Of a stretch of 64,000 bases of DNA, positions 17,201-27,056 are shown in pieces. The notes under the pieces are model-generated. The model was not told the origin of the DNA. It saw only the letters and a list, made by a program, of their open reading frames with translations, and ran no database searches. The stretch comes from Microlunatus capsulatus (GTDB lineage: Bacteria; Actinomycetota; Actinomycetes; Propionibacteriales; Propionibacteriaceae). Numbering within the stretch: the first letter of the stretch is position 1; the number at the start of each line of letters is the position of its first letter. The stretch is taken from contig NZ_JAGIOB010000001.1 of the NCBI RefSeq assembly GCF_017876495.1, positions 124,001 to 188,000 of the forward strand, in the 5' to 3' direction. The position numbers and the translations under genes are program-made.

Positions 17201-18091
17201 GTGCCCGCGTCCCCCGCCGCCCCCGCCCCGCCGTCCCCGGCCGCACCTCCGCAGGCCCCCCGCCCGCCGCAGGGCCGCCGTGACCCGGCCACCCGCCCCG
17301 TCGACGCCAGCATGGACCTGCTGCTGCAGATCATCCGGCAGCCCGTCGACCCCGACTACGCCGCGTCGGCGGCCCGGGGTGCCACCTCGTCGCGGCGGCA
17401 CTGGCTGCTGGGCGTCGTCGCCGTCCTCATCGGGGTGATGTTCGCCGTCGCCGCGGTGCAGAACACGCGGGCGGCGCCGGCCCTGCAGTCCGAGCGCACC
17501 GGGCTCATCGACCGGGTCCAGGCGGCCGAGGCGCAGCAGGACGCGCTGCGCGACCGGGCCACCGCGCTGTCGGGCGAGATCGCCACCCTGCGGGCCGCCG
17601 CCCTGGGCAGCGACGGCACGGCCCAGCAGCTCGAGGGCCAGATCGCGACGCTGGGACCGGTGGCCGGCACGGTCGCGGTGACCGGGCCGGGCGTCGTCGT
17701 CGTGGTGGACGACGCCCCGGAGGCCGCCGACGCCGCCGAGCCGGGGGACCGGGTGCTCGACCTCGACCTGCAGATCCTGGCCAACGGGCTGTGGCAGGCC
17801 GGGGCGGAGGCCGTGGCGGTCAACGGGCACCGGCTGTCCGCGCTCACCGCGATCCGCAGCGCCGGCGACGCCATCACCGTCGACTACCGCTCGCTCAACC
17901 GGCCCTACCGGGTCGAGGCGATCGGCGACCCGCGGACGCTGCCGGCCGGCTTCGCGGAGTCGCCCGCCGGGGCCTGGTGGCACGACCTCGAGCAGAACCG
18001 CGGGATGCGCTACGAGGTCGGGGAGTCGCGCTCGCTGGAGCTGGCCGCCGACCCGGGCCTGACGCTGCGCTGGGCGCGGGTGCGCCGGTGA
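17201..18091 (+). CDS. DUF881-family membrane protein (first copy)
   Basis: A 296-residue protein with a proline/alanine-rich cytoplasmic N-terminus, a single transmembrane helix (about residues 68-88, HWLLGVVAVLIGVMFAVAAV), a coiled-coil stretch (about 95-140) and the DUF881 globular domain with GPGVVVVVDDAP, AEAVAVNGHRLSA and an IGDP segment. The function is not established. Family members occur in pairs around the small basic protein gene in Gram-positive bacteria. The stop overlaps the next start by four bases. Confidence 0.85.
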   Translation: MPASPAAPAPPSPAAPPQAPRPPQGRRDPATRPVDASMDLLLQIIRQPVDPDYAASAARGATSSRRHWLLGVVAVLIGVMFAVAAVQNTRAAPALQSERTGLIDRVQAAEAQQDALRDRATALSGEIATLRAAALGSDGTAQQLEGQIATLGPVAGTVAVTGPGVVVVVDDAPEAADAAEPGDRVLDLDLQILANGLWQAGAEAVAVNGHRLSALTAIRSAGDAITVDYRSLNRPYRVEAIGDPRTLPAGFAESPAGAWWHDLEQNRGMRYEVGESRSLELAADPGLTLRWARVRR

Positions 18092-18420
18092 TCCCCCTCC
18101 TCGGCCTGCTGGCGGGCATCGTCGTCGGCCTCGTCCTCGAGCCCAACGTCCCGCTAGCCCTGCAGCCGTACCTCCCGATCGCCATCGTGGCCGCGATGGA
18201 CGCCCTCTTCGGCGCCTTCCGCGCCTACCTCGAGGGCAGCTTCAGCGACCGGGTCTTCGTCGTCTCCTTCATCTCCAACGTCCTCATCGCCGCCGCCATC
18301 GTCTACGTGGGCGACCAGATCGGCGTCGGGTCGCAGCTGTCCACCGGCGTCGTCGTCGTGCTGGGCATCCGCATCTTCACCAACGTCGCGGCCATCCGAC
18401 GGGCGCTGTTCCGTGCCTAG
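18088..18420 (+). CDS. Small basic protein family (DUF1290)
   Basis: A 110-residue protein with three predicted transmembrane helices. The hallmark is the PYLPIAIVAAMDALFGAFRA stretch near residue 30, followed by FISNVLIAAAIVYVGDQIG and LGIRIFTNVAAIRR. It lies between two DUF881 genes, with overlaps on both sides, an arrangement conserved across actinobacteria and firmicutes. The biochemical role is unknown. A division or envelope role is sometimes suspected because of the neighbourhood. Confidence 0.88.
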   Translation: MIPLLGLLAGIVVGLVLEPNVPLALQPYLPIAIVAAMDALFGAFRAYLEGSFSDRVFVVSFISNVLIAAAIVYVGDQIGVGSQLSTGVVVVLGIRIFTNVAAIRRALFRA

Positions 18421-19318
18421 CCGCCGCCGTCCGAGCGGCAGCACCGCGCCCGCGGCGGGCCGTCGGCTGCAGGCCCTGCGCCGGAGCCAGCGCCGGCTGA
18501 GCGGCGAGCCGCCGGTCCCCGGCCCCGGGACGACCGGGTCCGGAGGCGGTGCCTCTGGGGCGCGGTCGACGGGGGAGCGGCCGAGCGGTGCCCGTCGGAT
18601 CTGGCGCTCGCTGGTGCAGCCCGGGCGCGGCCAGATCATCGCCGCCGTCATCCTCTTCGTCGTCGGGATGGGCGGGGTGATGCAGATCCGCATCAACACC
18701 GCTGACGACGCCTACACCAACGCCCGCCGCGAGGACCTCATCCAGCTGCTCGACGGCCTGGGCTCGGAGTCGCGCCGGCTGGAGAGCGAGATCGCCGACC
18801 TCGAGCGCACCCGCGCCGAGCTGCAGTCGGGCGCCGACACCCAGGCGGTGGCCCGCACCGAGGCCCAGCAGCGGACCGAGGAGCTGGCCATCCTGGCCGG
18901 CACCGCGCCCGCCGAGGGCCCCGGGATCCGGATGCGGATCGCCGACCCGGCCGGCAAGGTCGACGCCGACGTCCTGCTGGACGCCGTCGAGGAGATGCGC
19001 GACGCCGGCGCCGAGGTGATCGAGGTCAACGACTCCGTCCGGGTGGTCGCCTCCACCTGGTTCGGCACCGGGCCCGAGGGCCTGCTGGTCGACGGGGTGC
19101 CGGTGAGCCGGCCCCTCACCTTCGAGGTGATCGGCGACCCGCACAGCCTCGAGGAGGCGGCGCGCTTCCGCGGCGGCCTGGTCAGCGAGATCACCGGGCC
19201 CGGGATCGGCGGGCAGGTGCAGATCGACCAGGAGGACCGGGTCGTCGTCGAGTCCTTGCACGCCGCGCGCGAGAATCAGTACGCTCAGCCCGCATCGCCA
19301 CCGCCGACCCCGCGCTGA
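18413..19318 (+). CDS. DUF881-family membrane protein (second copy)
   Basis: A 301-residue protein with an arginine-rich, low-complexity cytoplasmic N-terminus of about 70 residues, one transmembrane helix (IIAAVILFVVGMGGVMQI), a coiled coil (about 95-140) and a DUF881 domain with EGPGIRMRIADPAG and AGAEVIEVNDSVRV. It is the paralogue of the copy upstream of the small basic protein gene. The GTG start overlaps the preceding stop by eight bases. Function unknown; probably part of one membrane complex with its two upstream neighbours. Confidence 0.85.
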   Translation: MPSRRRPSGSTAPAAGRRLQALRRSQRRLSGEPPVPGPGTTGSGGGASGARSTGERPSGARRIWRSLVQPGRGQIIAAVILFVVGMGGVMQIRINTADDAYTNARREDLIQLLDGLGSESRRLESEIADLERTRAELQSGADTQAVARTEAQQRTEELAILAGTAPAEGPGIRMRIADPAGKVDADVLLDAVEEMRDAGAEVIEVNDSVRVVASTWFGTGPEGLLVDGVPVSRPLTFEVIGDPHSLEEAARFRGGLVSEITGPGIGGQVQIDQEDRVVVESLHAARENQYAQPASPPPTPR

Positions 19319-19403
19319 GCCGGCCTCCCGGCCCCGCGGCCGGCACCCCGACACCTCCCGAACCCAGACCCCCAGACCCCCCGACCCCAGGAGCTCCGAC
19401 GTC

Positions 19404-19790
19404 GTGCCCGATTACCCCGAGGACCTGAAGTACTCCGCCGACCACGAGTGGGTGCGCAGCGGCAACGGGTCGACCGTCCGCGTGGGCATCACCGAGTACG
19501 CGGCCGACCAGCTCGGCGACATCGTCTTCGTCTCGCTGCCGACCGTCGGCGACGCCGTCGCCGCCGGCGACTCGTGCGGCGAGCTCGAGTCCACCAAGAG
19601 CGTCTCCGACGTCTTCTCCCCGGTCTCCGGCACGGTGACCGCCGTCAACGAGGTGCTCGGCGGCAGCCCGGAGACCGTGAACGGCGACCCCTACGGCGAC
19701 GGCTGGCTCTTCGAGGTCGACCTGGGCGCCGACGTCGACCTCGACGACCTGATGGACGCCGACGCCTACGCCGAGCAGGCCGCCGGCTAG
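19404..19790 (+). CDS. gcvH: Glycine cleavage system H protein
   Basis: A 128-residue lipoyl-domain protein. The lipoyl-lysine sits in ESTKSVSD near residue 64, inside the typical hairpin fold with ADHEWVR at the start and GDGWLFEVDL at the end. It carries the aminomethyl intermediate between the P, T and L proteins of the glycine cleavage system. The P-protein gene is 3 kb downstream under a glycine riboswitch; the T-protein gene is not in the window. The GTG start has AGGAG about 8 bases upstream. Confidence 0.95.
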   Translation: MPDYPEDLKYSADHEWVRSGNGSTVRVGITEYAADQLGDIVFVSLPTVGDAVAAGDSCGELESTKSVSDVFSPVSGTVTAVNEVLGGSPETVNGDPYGDGWLFEVDLGADVDLDDLMDADAYAEQAAG

Positions 19791-19882
19791 CAGCGCAGGT
19801 CCCGCCCGGACCTCGACCTCCCCCTTAGACTCGGGCCACGTCCGCCCCCGGACCCTCAAGTCTCGACCGAAAGCCGACCCTC

Positions 19883-20422
19883 ATGCCGTTCTGCACGAAC
19901 TGTGGTCACGACAACCCGGATGGCAGCAACTTCTGCGGCCAGTGCGGGGCCGCGCTCAACGTGCCCCCGGCGCACACGACGCCGGCGGCGCCGGCCGCGC
20001 GTCCCGAGGCGGAGCGGGTGCCCAGCGGCGAGACCACGCGGACCATGCCCGCCGTGGTCGAGGACCGCGACGCCGAGGCCCTCTCGCCCGACGAGGAGGC
20101 CGCCGTGGGCGCGCTGCCCTCGGGCTCGGCGCTGCTCATCGTGCAGCGCGGGGCGAACGCGGGCAGCCGGTTCCTGCTCAACACCGAGACCTCGACGGTG
20201 GGCCGGCACCCGGACTCCGACATCTTCCTCGACGACATCTCCGTCTCCCGGCGGCACGCGGTGTTCGAGCGGACCGCGCAGGGGACCGTGGTCCGCGACG
20301 CCGGCAGCCTCAACGGCACCTACGTCAACCGCGACCTGGTCGACGAGGTGCTGCTGCAGCACGGGGACGAGGTCCAGATCGGGAAGTTCCGGCTGGTCTT
20401 CTACGGGAGCGCGCAGGGCTGA
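19883..20422 (+). CDS. garA: GarA/OdhI-type FHA-domain regulator with an N-terminal zinc ribbon
   Basis: A 179-residue protein. Residues 4-21 form a zinc-ribbon (CTNCGHDNPDGSNFCGQC; four cysteines). A flexible linker carries the GETTR site (50-52 TT region), which matches the ETT motif phosphorylated by PknB/PknG in GarA. The FHA domain (about 98-175) has GRHPDSDIFLDD, SRRHA and GSLNGTYVNR. In mycobacteria and corynebacteria the unphosphorylated FHA protein inhibits 2-oxoglutarate dehydrogenase and adjusts glutamate metabolism. TAGACT at 19826-19831 is a probable -10 box. The zinc ribbon is an addition I do not recall in corynebacterial OdhI. Confidence 0.88.
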   Translation: MPFCTNCGHDNPDGSNFCGQCGAALNVPPAHTTPAAPAARPEAERVPSGETTRTMPAVVEDRDAEALSPDEEAAVGALPSGSALLIVQRGANAGSRFLLNTETSTVGRHPDSDIFLDDISVSRRHAVFERTAQGTVVRDAGSLNGTYVNRDLVDEVLLQHGDEVQIGKFRLVFYGSAQG

Positions 20423-20430
20423 GCGCGTCG

Positions 20431-21159
20431 ATGTCGTCCCAGCCCAGCAGCAGTCCCGGGGTCTCCCGCAGCATCGGCCAGGTCCTGGCCGCCCTGAAGG
20501 CCGACTTCCCGGAGGTCTCGATCTCCAAGATCCGGTTCCTCGAGTCCGAGGGCCTGATCGCGCCCGAGCGCGCCCCGTCGGGGTACCGCCGCTACGCCGA
20601 GCACGACCTCGAGCGGCTCCGCTACGTGCTGGCCGTGCAGCGCGACCACTACCTGCCGCTCAAGGTCATCAAGGAGCACCTGGCCCTGATGGACCGGGGC
20701 GAGGCGCCGCCGCCGGTGCCGTCGCTGGAGAGCCGGGCCGCCGGGGCCGCCGACGGCAGCGCCGCCGCCGAGCCACGGCCCGCGCCCGCGGCCCCGCCGC
20801 CCCCGCCCAAGCCGCCGGTGCGGATGACCCGCGCCGACCTGCTGGAGGCCAGCGGACTCACCGACGCCGCGCTCACCGAGCTGGAGCGCACCCAGATCGT
20901 CCAGGCGCGGCGCGGCACCTACTACGGCCGGGACGCGCTGACCCTGGCCATCGCCGCCCGCCGGATGGCCGAGTACGGCATCGACGGCCGCCACCTGCGC
21001 GCCTTCAAGATGTCGGCCGACCGCGAGGTGGGGCTGGTGGAGCAGGCCATCGCGCCGCACATCCGGCGCGCGGGCGGCAACCGCGACGTGCAGGGGGAGG
21101 TCACCCAGCTGGTGATCAGCTTCCACGCCGCGCTGGTCCGCACCGCCATGGAGCGCTGA
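20431..21159 (+). CDS. ftsR: MerR-family regulator, FtsR-like
   Basis: A 242-residue protein with an N-terminal MerR winged helix (VSISKIRFLESEGLIAPERAPSGYRRY, about residues 30-56). The C-terminal domain is conserved but is not a metal-binding loop. A Pro/Ala-rich linker (about 95-130) joins them. The order garA, this gene, DUF151, second merR equals Rv1827-Rv1830. The corynebacterial orthologue FtsR activates ftsZ, so a cell-division role is likely by orthology. The ATG lies eight bases after the garA stop and the two are probably co-transcribed. Confidence 0.82.
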   Translation: MSSQPSSSPGVSRSIGQVLAALKADFPEVSISKIRFLESEGLIAPERAPSGYRRYAEHDLERLRYVLAVQRDHYLPLKVIKEHLALMDRGEAPPPVPSLESRAAGAADGSAAAEPRPAPAAPPPPPKPPVRMTRADLLEASGLTDAALTELERTQIVQARRGTYYGRDALTLAIAARRMAEYGIDGRHLRAFKMSADREVGLVEQAIAPHIRRAGGNRDVQGEVTQLVISFHAALVRTAMER

Positions 21160-21200
21160 GGCCCAGCCCGGCCCCTGGTCCGCGCCGGCTCGCCGCGACG

Positions 21201-21206
21201 TAGGGT
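21201..21206 (+). promoter_or_regulatory. TAGGGT -10 box for the DUF151 gene
   Basis: TAGGGT ends 6 bases before the ATG, which has no Shine-Dalgarno. A leaderless transcript is likely. Confidence 0.5.
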
Positions 21207-21212
21207 TGGGCC

Positions 21213-21692
21213 ATGCGTGAGCTCGATGTGGTGGGTGTCCGGGTCGAGATGCCGTCGAACGCGCCCATGGTGCTGCTGCGCGAGGTCGGCGGCAGCCGGT
21301 ACCTCCCGATCTGGATCGGTGCCAGCGAGGCCTCGGCCATCGCCAACGCGCAGGAGGGCGTCGTCCCCCCGCGCCCCCTGACCCACGACCTGATGGTCGA
21401 CACGCTGTCGACGCTGGGCCACCGGCTGACCGAGGTGCACATCACCGAGCTGGAGGGCGGCACCTTCTACGCGGTGCTGCTCGTCGACGGCGTCGAGGTC
21501 AGCGCCCGGCCCTCCGACGCCATCGCCCTGGCGCTGCGCGTCGGCTCCGACATCTACTGCGCCGAGGACGTCCTCGACGAGGCCGGGATCGAGATCCCCG
21601 AGGCCGAGGAGGACGAGGTGGAGAAGTTCCGCGAGTTCCTCGACCAGGTGAACCCCGACGACTTCGTCACCGGCGAGGAGCCCACCTCCTGA
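21213..21692 (+). CDS. DUF151 / bifunctional nuclease family protein
   Basis: A 159-residue protein with the DUF151 fold: PMVLLREVGGSRYLPIWIG near the N-terminus, RPLTHDLM in the middle and ARPSDAIALALRVG near residue 95, all typical of the family. Plant and hyperthermophile members have been called bifunctional nucleases, but the bacterial role is open. The acidic C-terminus is variable. The gene is part of the conserved garA-ftsR-DUF151-merR block but probably has its own leaderless promoter. Confidence 0.87.
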   Translation: MRELDVVGVRVEMPSNAPMVLLREVGGSRYLPIWIGASEASAIANAQEGVVPPRPLTHDLMVDTLSTLGHRLTEVHITELEGGTFYAVLLVDGVEVSARPSDAIALALRVGSDIYCAEDVLDEAGIEIPEAEEDEVEKFREFLDQVNPDDFVTGEEPTS

Positions 21693-21713
21693 CCTGCGGG
21701 CGCGCCCGCCACC

Positions 21714-21787
21714 CTCGACCCACCGTCCAGGGTGTCCTGCGCCTCGAGGCGCAGTACCACACCGGACACCCTCACGCCAGGGTCGAG
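21714..21787. repeat. Nested inverted repeats after the DUF151 gene
   Basis: Three dyads are nested. CTCGACCC (21714-21721) pairs with GGGTCGAG (21780-21787). GGGTGTCC (21730-21737) pairs with GGACACCC (21764-21771). The perfect 16-base palindrome TGCGCCTCGAGGCGCA occupies 21738-21753. A terminator-like structure for the upstream gene is possible, although no U-tract follows. Confidence 0.65.
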
Positions 21788-21823
21788 AGTTGGGAATCCG
21801 TCCGGGACCTCGGCGGCGTGTCG

Positions 21824-21853
21824 TTGACCGCCCCGAGGGGCGGGCCGTAGCGT
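21824..21853 (+). promoter_or_regulatory. Promoter of the second merR gene
   Basis: TTGACC (21824-21829), an 18-base spacer and TAGCGT (21848-21853). The predicted transcription start falls inside the long inverted repeat that follows. Confidence 0.6.
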
Positions 21854-21893
21854 TCCCCGCGTAATCCCGATGCTGGAATTACGCGCGGGGAAC
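21852..21893. promoter_or_regulatory. Long near-palindrome at the transcription start of the second merR gene
   Basis: Core arms CGCGTAATCCC (21858-21868) and GGAATTACGCG (21875-21885) match except at one base, with a 6-base spacer. Outer arms GTTCCCC (21852-21858) and GGGGAAC (21887-21893) extend the dyad with a two-base offset. It may be an autoregulatory operator of the MerR protein or a 5' mRNA hairpin. Confidence 0.65.
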
Positions 21894-21943
21894 TCGGGTG
21901 AGTCGTTCCCTTCCGCCCGCAGTCGTACCGACCGGAGGCCCAC

Positions 21944-22537
21944 GTGAGCAGCACCGAAAGACCCGTCGAGGTGTCGGACGCCGCGCCCGAGGGCGACGCG
22001 CAGGGCCTGCTCTTCGACGGCGACTTCTCCCCGGTCCCCAGCGACCTCGGCTTCCGGGGCCCCGTCGCCTGCAGCGCGGCCGGCATCACCTACCGCCAGC
22101 TGGACTACTGGGCCCGCACCGGACTGGTCGTGCCCGAGGTCCGCGGCGCCACCGGCTCCGGCACGCAGCGGCTCTACAGCTTCCGCGACATCCTCATCCT
22201 CAAGGTCATCAAGCGGCTGATCGACGCCGGCATCTCGCTGCAGCAGATCCGCACGGCCATCGACCACCTCCGCGCCCGCGGCGTCGACGACATCACCCAG
22301 GTGACGCTGATGAGCGACGGCGTCTCCGTCTTCGAGTGCACCTCCGACGACGAGGTCATCGACCTGCTGCGCGGCGGCCAGGGCGTCTTCGGCATCGCCC
22401 TCGGCGGCGTCTGGCGCGACATCGAGGGCACCCTCGCCCAGCTGCCGGCCGAGCGGGCCGCCGCCGTCGAGGAGCCCGTGGTCCCCTCGGCCTCCGACGA
22501 GCTCTCCCGTCGCCGGCGCGCCCGCGCCGTCAGCTGA
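21944..22537 (+). CDS. MerR-family regulator (Rv1830-like)
   Basis: A 197-residue protein with a MerR winged helix: ITYRQLDYWARTGLVVPEVRG followed by RLYSFRDILILKVIKRL and ISLQQIRTAIDHL (about residues 48-110). The C-terminal part has GVSVFECTSDDEVIDLLRGGQGVFGIALGGVWRDIE, conserved among actinobacterial orthologues. The mycobacterial orthologue (Rv1830) has been linked to growth and cell division. The GTG start follows a leader of about 80 bases with the palindrome described separately. The gene precedes the glycine riboswitch and gcvP, as in mycobacteria. Confidence 0.85.
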   Translation: MSSTERPVEVSDAAPEGDAQGLLFDGDFSPVPSDLGFRGPVACSAAGITYRQLDYWARTGLVVPEVRGATGSGTQRLYSFRDILILKVIKRLIDAGISLQQIRTAIDHLRARGVDDITQVTLMSDGVSVFECTSDDEVIDLLRGGQGVFGIALGGVWRDIEGTLAQLPAERAAAVEEPVVPSASDELSRRRRARAVS

Positions 22538-22549
22538 GGAGCGGGCAGG

Positions 22550-22605
22550 CTCCCTGAGCCTCCTCCGCTCCCTGAGCCTCCTCCGCTCCCTGAGCCTGCC
22601 GAAGG
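22550..22605. repeat. 18-bp tandem repeat ending in a CTGAGCCTG unit
   Basis: CTCCCTGAGCCTCCTCCG occurs twice in tandem (22550-22567 and 22568-22585). A third, diverging unit continues into CTGAGCCTGCCGAAGG, a relative of the dispersed CCTGAGCCTGTCGAAGG repeat. A further degenerate unit lies at about 22649-22685. Confidence 0.75.
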
Positions 22606-22693
22606 GCAGCTCGGGCGATCTGGCCGACGTATCGCTGAACCTTCCGGCTTCCTGAGCCCCCTCCGGTCCCCGAGCCTGTCGGGGGCCACCCAC

Positions 22694-22722
22694 GTGACCC
22701 CACCGCCCGCGCCGGGTAGGGT
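22694..22722 (+). promoter_or_regulatory. Promoter of the glycine riboswitch-gcvP transcript
   Basis: GTGACC (22694-22699), 17 bases, TAGGGT (22717-22722). Transcription would start about 12-15 bases before the aptamer. Confidence 0.55.
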
Positions 22723-22741
22723 TTCGACTGCTGAACGACGA

Positions 22742-22850
22742 CGCGGGAGAGCTCACCGGCTCGAGGACGAGCACGGTGGCGCCGAAGGGGCAACATCCCC
22801 GGAACCTCTCAGGCACCCAGACCGCGTCCGTCTGGCAACTCTGGAGCCCA
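22742..22850 (+). ncRNA. Glycine riboswitch (single aptamer)
   Basis: The conserved landmarks of the gcvT/glycine aptamer appear in order: CGGGAGAGC, then GCGCCGAAGGGGCAA, CCCCGGAACCTCTCAGGC, AGACCGC and CAACTCTGGAG. It is a single aptamer; no second copy follows before the gene. It precedes the glycine dehydrogenase gene by about 85 bases, so glycine binding should raise expression of the glycine cleavage P protein. The conserved blocks make this one of the most secure calls in the window. Confidence 0.92.
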
Positions 22851-22935
22851 CCGGGTGACAGGGCGGGGAGTGCACGCCGGACCGCTGCGCGGCTCGGGGT
22901 CGCACCGCCGGACCGCCTGGAAGAAGCTCCCGCCG

Positions 22936-25804
<2,869 letters not shown>

Positions 25805-25827
<23 letters not shown>

Positions 25828-25896
25828 CGCCGCCGGAGGCGTGCGGGTGACACCGCCGGAGGCGTTCGCGTGACACCGCCGGAGGCGTGCGCGTGA
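25805..25896 (+). repeat. Four 23-bp tandem repeats across the gcvP stop codon
   Basis: Units at 25805-25827, 25828-25850, 25851-25873 and 25874-25896 share the core CCGCCGGAGGCGT and end in TGA. The first unit encodes the last residues and stop codon of gcvP; the rest are outside the gene. Each unit therefore carries a TGA at the same place. Confidence 0.85.
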
Positions 25897-25942
25897 GGTC
25901 CCGCCGGTCTCGCTGACGTCCGGGGCGGGGTCGCCGGGACCG

Positions 25943-25948
25943 TAGGGT
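25943..25948 (+). promoter_or_regulatory. TAGGGT -10 box for the SLC13/ArsB-like gene
   Basis: The box ends 6 bases before the GTG start, so the message is probably leaderless. Confidence 0.5.
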
Positions 25949-25954
25949 GACCCG

Positions 25955-27040
25955 GTGGACTTCGCGGCGCTGGCAGGACGGGTGGGGCCCATCCTGGCCT
26001 TCGTCGTCTGCATCACGGTGGTCGCGGAGCTGTCCAACAGCCTCGGCGTCTTCGCCATGGTCGCGCGGGCGGCGGCCCGGCTGGCGCGCGGGTCGGTGCT
26101 GGCGCTGTGGCTGCTCGTCGTCCTCGTGGCCGTCGTCGCGACGGCGGTCCTCTCGCTGGACACCACCGCCGTCCTGCTGACGCCGGTGGTGCTGGCGCTG
26201 GCGGCCCAGCTGGGCCTGGACCGCGAGCTGTTCGCCCTGACGGCCGTCTGGCTGGCCAACACGGCCTCGCTGCTGCTGCCCGTCTCCAACCTGACCAACC
26301 TGCTGGCGCTGAGCCGGCTGCCCGGCTACGACGCGACCCGCTTCGCCGGGCTCAGCTGGCCGGCGGCGCTGGCCTGCGTCGTCGTCACCGTCGCCGCGCT
26401 GGCGCTGCTGTTCCGCCGCTCGCTGCGCGGGCGGTACACGCCGGTCCCCGCGCCGCCCGTGGCCGACCGCCGGCTGCTGGTGCTGGCCACCGTCGTCTGC
26501 GCGCTGCTGGGGCCCGCCTTCCTGCTGGGGGTGGACGTCGTCGTCGCCTCGGCGGTGGCCGCGGGCGTGCTGGTCGTGGCGTGCGCGGTGTCGCGGCCCT
26601 CGCTGCTGCGCTGGCGGCTGCTGCCGTGGCCGCTGGTGCTGGGCGTCGCCGTGCTCTTCGTCGTCGTCCAGTACGCCCACGACCACGGCCTGGCCGAGCT
26701 GCTGACCCGGGCGGCGGGGGAGGGGGAGGGCTGGACGGCGCTGCTCCGGGTGGCCGCCCTGGGTGCCCTGGGCGCCAACCTCCTCGACAACCTGCCCAGC
26801 TACCTGGCCCTCGAGCCGGCCGCCGACGGGTCGCCGCTGCGGCTGCTCGCGCTGCTGGTCGGGGTCAACGCCGGGCCGCTGGTCACCCCGTGGGCCAGCC
26901 TGGCCACGCTGCTCTGGGCCGCCCGCTGCCGGGCCGCGGGCGTCGCGGTCTCCTGGGGCCGCTTCGCCCTGCGCGGGCTCGTGCTCGTCCCGCTGCTGCT
27001 GCTGGCCGCGGTCACCGCGCTCTGGCTGGCCCAGGCCTGA
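25955..27040 (+). CDS. Ion transporter-superfamily membrane protein (ArsB/SLC13-like)
   Basis: A 361-residue protein with about ten transmembrane helices. The repeated IT-superfamily signatures are visible: SLDTTAVLLTPVVLALAAQL with the following NTASLLLPVSNLTNLLAL in the first half, and NLLDNLPSYLAL and VGVNAGPLVTPWASLATLL in the second. Family members move arsenite, dicarboxylates, citrate or sodium. No arsR or arsC gene is nearby, so arsenite export is not supported. The serine hydrolase gene starts 17 bases after its stop and may be co-transcribed. Confidence 0.8.
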   Translation: MDFAALAGRVGPILAFVVCITVVAELSNSLGVFAMVARAAARLARGSVLALWLLVVLVAVVATAVLSLDTTAVLLTPVVLALAAQLGLDRELFALTAVWLANTASLLLPVSNLTNLLALSRLPGYDATRFAGLSWPAALACVVVTVAALALLFRRSLRGRYTPVPAPPVADRRLLVLATVVCALLGPAFLLGVDVVVASAVAAGVLVVACAVSRPSLLRWRLLPWPLVLGVAVLFVVVQYAHDHGLAELLTRAAGEGEGWTALLRVAALGALGANLLDNLPSYLALEPAADGSPLRLLALLVGVNAGPLVTPWASLATLLWAARCRAAGVAVSWGRFALRGLVLVPLLLLAAVTALWLAQA

Positions 27041-27056
27041 CCGCGAGCACCGCGGG

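Noticed and set aside
22550-22605. CRISPR array from regularly spaced repeats
   Set aside because: The units are contiguous tandem copies without unique spacers and no cas genes are present. The same is true for the blocks at 30.6 and 32.7 kb.
22855-22935. Upstream extension of gcvP (start at 22855)
   Set aside because: The added 27 residues lie directly behind and partly in the glycine riboswitch region and have no resemblance to the start of P proteins. The ATG at 22936 fits the family.
25955-27040. Arsenite efflux pump
   Set aside because: The family fits, but no arsR, arsC or acr3 gene is near, and the neighbour is a serine hydrolase. The specific label is not supported.
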